NCBI RefSeq assembly: GCF_020782115.1
Contig: NZ_JAJGMW010000002.1
Location: 62,001-126,000, forward strand
From: Leeuwenhoekiella parthenopeia
Lineage (GTDB): Bacteria > Bacteroidota > Bacteroidia > Flavobacteriales > Flavobacteriaceae
Direction of reading: 5' to 3'
DNA: 64,000 nucleotides
Made by a program: the position numbers and the translations under genes. Positions 62,443-64,000 of this stretch are shown one piece after another. The notes under the pieces are model-generated. The model did no database searches. It was not told where the DNA came from and saw only the letters and a program-made list of their open reading frames with translations. The first letter of the stretch is position 1. Every line of letters begins with the position of its first letter.

Positions 62443-64000
62443 CTAACTAATCACCCCACCATTCTTAACCCCGGCAGTATCTGGGTTCATAAACACCAGT
62501 TTACCCTGTGCGTCTTCGGTCATGAGGATCATACCCTGACTTTCTACGCCGCGTAAGGGACGAGGGGCAAGATTTACCAAAACGGTTACCTGTTTGCCAA
62601 TAATATCTTCCGGCTTAAAGCTTTCGGCTATACCTGAAACTATAGTGCGTACATCAATACCGGTGTCAACTTTTAGAACCAATAATTTCTTGGTTTTTGG
62701 CATTTTTTCGGCTTCTAAAATGGTACCTACACGCAGATCGAGCTTGGTAAAATCATCAAATTGAATGGTGTCTTTTTGCGGTGTTACTGCTGTATTTTCG
62801 GCTTGATTGCTCATTTTGGTGGCTTCGAGTTTATCGAGTTGTTTTTGTATTTGTTCGTCTTCAATCTTGCTAAACAAGAGGGCGGCGGCATTAATGGTAT
62901 GACCTACCGGAAGCAGGTCTATTTTTTCGCCAAGACACTTCCAGCTTAAAGGCTTTGGCAGACGCATCAACGGATTTTCACTTTCGATATTGAGCATATC
63001 TTTCAGCGTTTTTGCTGTATGAGGCAGGAAGGGTTCGCTTAAAACCGCCAGTGTCGCTGCGATTTGCAGGGCAACGTACATCACGGTCTGGGTGCGTTCC
63101 GCATCGGTTTTTACAGTTTTCCAGGGCTCTGCGTCAGCAAGGTATTTGTTTCCTAAACGGGCGACATTCATCAGTTCGTTTTGCGCTTCGCGGAAACGGT
63201 ACCGCTCTATCGAACTCGCAATAACCGCGGGATAAGCTTTCATTTCGGCCAGCGCCTGATCGTCTTCTTCGGTAAAGTTTGAAGCCTGTGGAATTTTCCC
63301 TTCGTAATATTTATTGGTCAATACCACCACGCGGTTGATGAAATTCCCAAAAATCGCCACGAGTTCGTTGTTGTTACGCGCCTGAAAGTCATTCCACGTA
63401 AAATCGTTGTCTTTGGTCTCGGGCGCATTTGCGGTGAGCGTATAGCGTAACACGTCTTGCTGTCCCGGGAAATCCTGAAGATACTCGTGCAGCCATACCG
63501 CCCAGTTTTTGGAGGTCGAAAGCTTATTGCCTTCCAGGTTTAAAAATTCGTTTGCAGGCACGTTATCGGGCAAAATGTAACTGCCTTCCGCCTTAAGCAT
63601 ACTTGGGAAAATGATGCAGTGAAAAACGATGTTGTCTTTCCCGATAAAGTGTACCAGTTTGGTGTCATCGGCTTTCCAGTAGTCTTCCCAGTTTTTGCCT
63701 TCGCGCGCGGCCCATTCTTTAGTTGATGAAATATAACCAATAGGTGCATCAAACCACACGTAAAGTACTTTGCCTTCTGCGCCTTCAACCGGTACGGGAA
63801 TTCCCCAATCCAGATCGCGGGTCACCGCACGTGGGCGTAGACCATCGTCGATCCACGATTTACATTGGCCGTAAACATTCGATTTCCAGTCTTTTTTATG
63901 GTCTTCAAGAATCCATTGCTTCAGAAAATCTTCATAGCGTTCCAAAGGTAAAAACCAGTGACGGGTTTCCTTTAAAACCGGCTTAGCGCCTGAAATAGTT
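62443..64000 (-). CDS. metG: Methionyl-tRNA synthetase (5' end outside window)
   Basis: The frame remains open to the window edge, so the N-terminal half with the HIGH motif lies outside. Visible parts are [16 protein letters not shown], the catalytic core with AWKSNVYG-like and [17 protein letters not shown], the KMSKS-equivalent NKLSTSKNW, the anticodon-binding helical region and a C-terminal tRNA-binding OB domain ([20 protein letters not shown]). A TTG at 63945 is not the true start. The enzyme charges tRNA-Met. Confidence 0.93.
   Translation of the reverse strand, partial: TISGAKPVLKETRHWFLPLERYEDFLKQWILEDHKKDWKSNVYGQCKSWIDDGLRPRAVTRDLDWGIPVPVEGAEGKVLYVWFDAPIGYISSTKEWAAREGKNWEDYWKADDTKLVHFIGKDNIVFHCIIFPSMLKAEGSYILPDNVPANEFLNLEGNKLSTSKNWAVWLHEYLQDFPGQQDVLRYTLTANAPETKDNDFTWNDFQARNNNELVAIFGNFINRVVVLTNKYYEGKIPQASNFTEEDDQALAEMKAYPAVIASSIERYRFREAQNELMNVARLGNKYLADAEPWKTVKTDAERTQTVMYVALQIAATLAVLSEPFLPHTAKTLKDMLNIESENPLMRLPKPLSWKCLGEKIDLLPVGHTINAAALLFSKIEDEQIQKQLDKLEATKMSNQAENTAVTPQKDTIQFDDFTKLDLRVGTILEAEKMPKTKKLLVLKVDTGIDVRTIVSGIAESFKPEDIIGKQVTVLVNLAPRPLRGVESQGMILMTEDAQGKLVFMNPDTAGVKNGGVIS

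Noticed and set aside
1-64000. CRISPR array
   Set aside because: No set of regularly spaced identical repeats with unique spacers was seen; the only tandem repeats are the 12-bp units at 15846 and the hairpin repeats near 53.2-53.9 kb.

Overview
This window is a piece of a Flavobacteriaceae-type (Bacteroidota) chromosome. The evidence is the TAnnTTTG promoter boxes, the many short-signal lipoproteins, the gene families present (TIGR03643/DUF2805, DUF4212 beside a solute symporter, a PiT transporter with a long cytoplasmic tail, an M13 peptidase lipoprotein) and many TTG/ATG starts without strong Shine-Dalgarno sites. I do not commit to a genus.

Region 1 (1 to about 16.2 kb) is most of a Mu-like transposable prophage. 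From right to left it has a LexA/CI-type repressor (15014, + strand) divergent from a leftward early operon: a small Ner-like regulator, a MuA-type DDE transposase, a MuB-type AAA+ target ATPase, a RecA-fold ATPase, then a tightly overlapping chain of small early genes including DUF3164 and a possible Gp16. At the left edge rightward late genes enter: a MuF-type head protein fused to an ADP-ribosyltransferase domain, a gpG-family morphogenesis protein and a tail/neck protein. Between the convergent early and late arms lies an AT-rich cargo operon with its own promoter and terminator: a C5-cytosine methyltransferase, a GHKL (MORC/MutL-like) ATPase fused to a PD-(D/E)XK nuclease domain, and a small exported protein. 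This looks like a phage-borne restriction or defence module.

Region 2 (16.2 to about 24.3 kb) is accessory and decaying. The prophage end abuts an hsdS that lacks its first target-recognition domain, followed by an intact hsdR; hsdM is not in the window. I infer that the prophage inserted into the hsdS of a type I restriction locus and replaced its transcription with phage terminators. After hsdR come a lipoprotein gene, a decayed second copy of the hsdR 3' end, a winged-helix/membrane protein, a tRNA-like/terminator patch, a PIN-like gene with two frameshifts and a cupin gene with one frameshift.

Region 3 (24.3 to 64 kb) is mostly ordinary chromosome: a membrane protein with an XRE regulator and operator, PlsC and an HD hydrolase, class Ia ribonucleotide reductase preceded by three GTTGACAAC-type boxes, a CAAX protease, a PiT phosphate transporter, three related lipoproteins in a row, an M13 peptidase, aspartate kinase with a divergent ACT-like partner, an M28 peptidase, a CBS protein, small envelope proteins, a CDP-alcohol phosphatidyltransferase, a DinB/YfiT protein, a PLP enzyme, a short SSB, an acetate uptake and activation cluster (acs, VOC protein, ActP-like symporter, DUF4212), a histone-deacetylase-family protein, Tex, and the 3' part of metG. 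Between ssb and acs a frameshifted GIY-YIG gene is bracketed by a three-copy hairpin-rich repeat.

The strongest candidates for something little described are the methyltransferase plus GHKL-nuclease cargo, the MuF-ADP-ribosyltransferase fusion with its opposed 60-residue gene, and the GIY-YIG/repeat unit.
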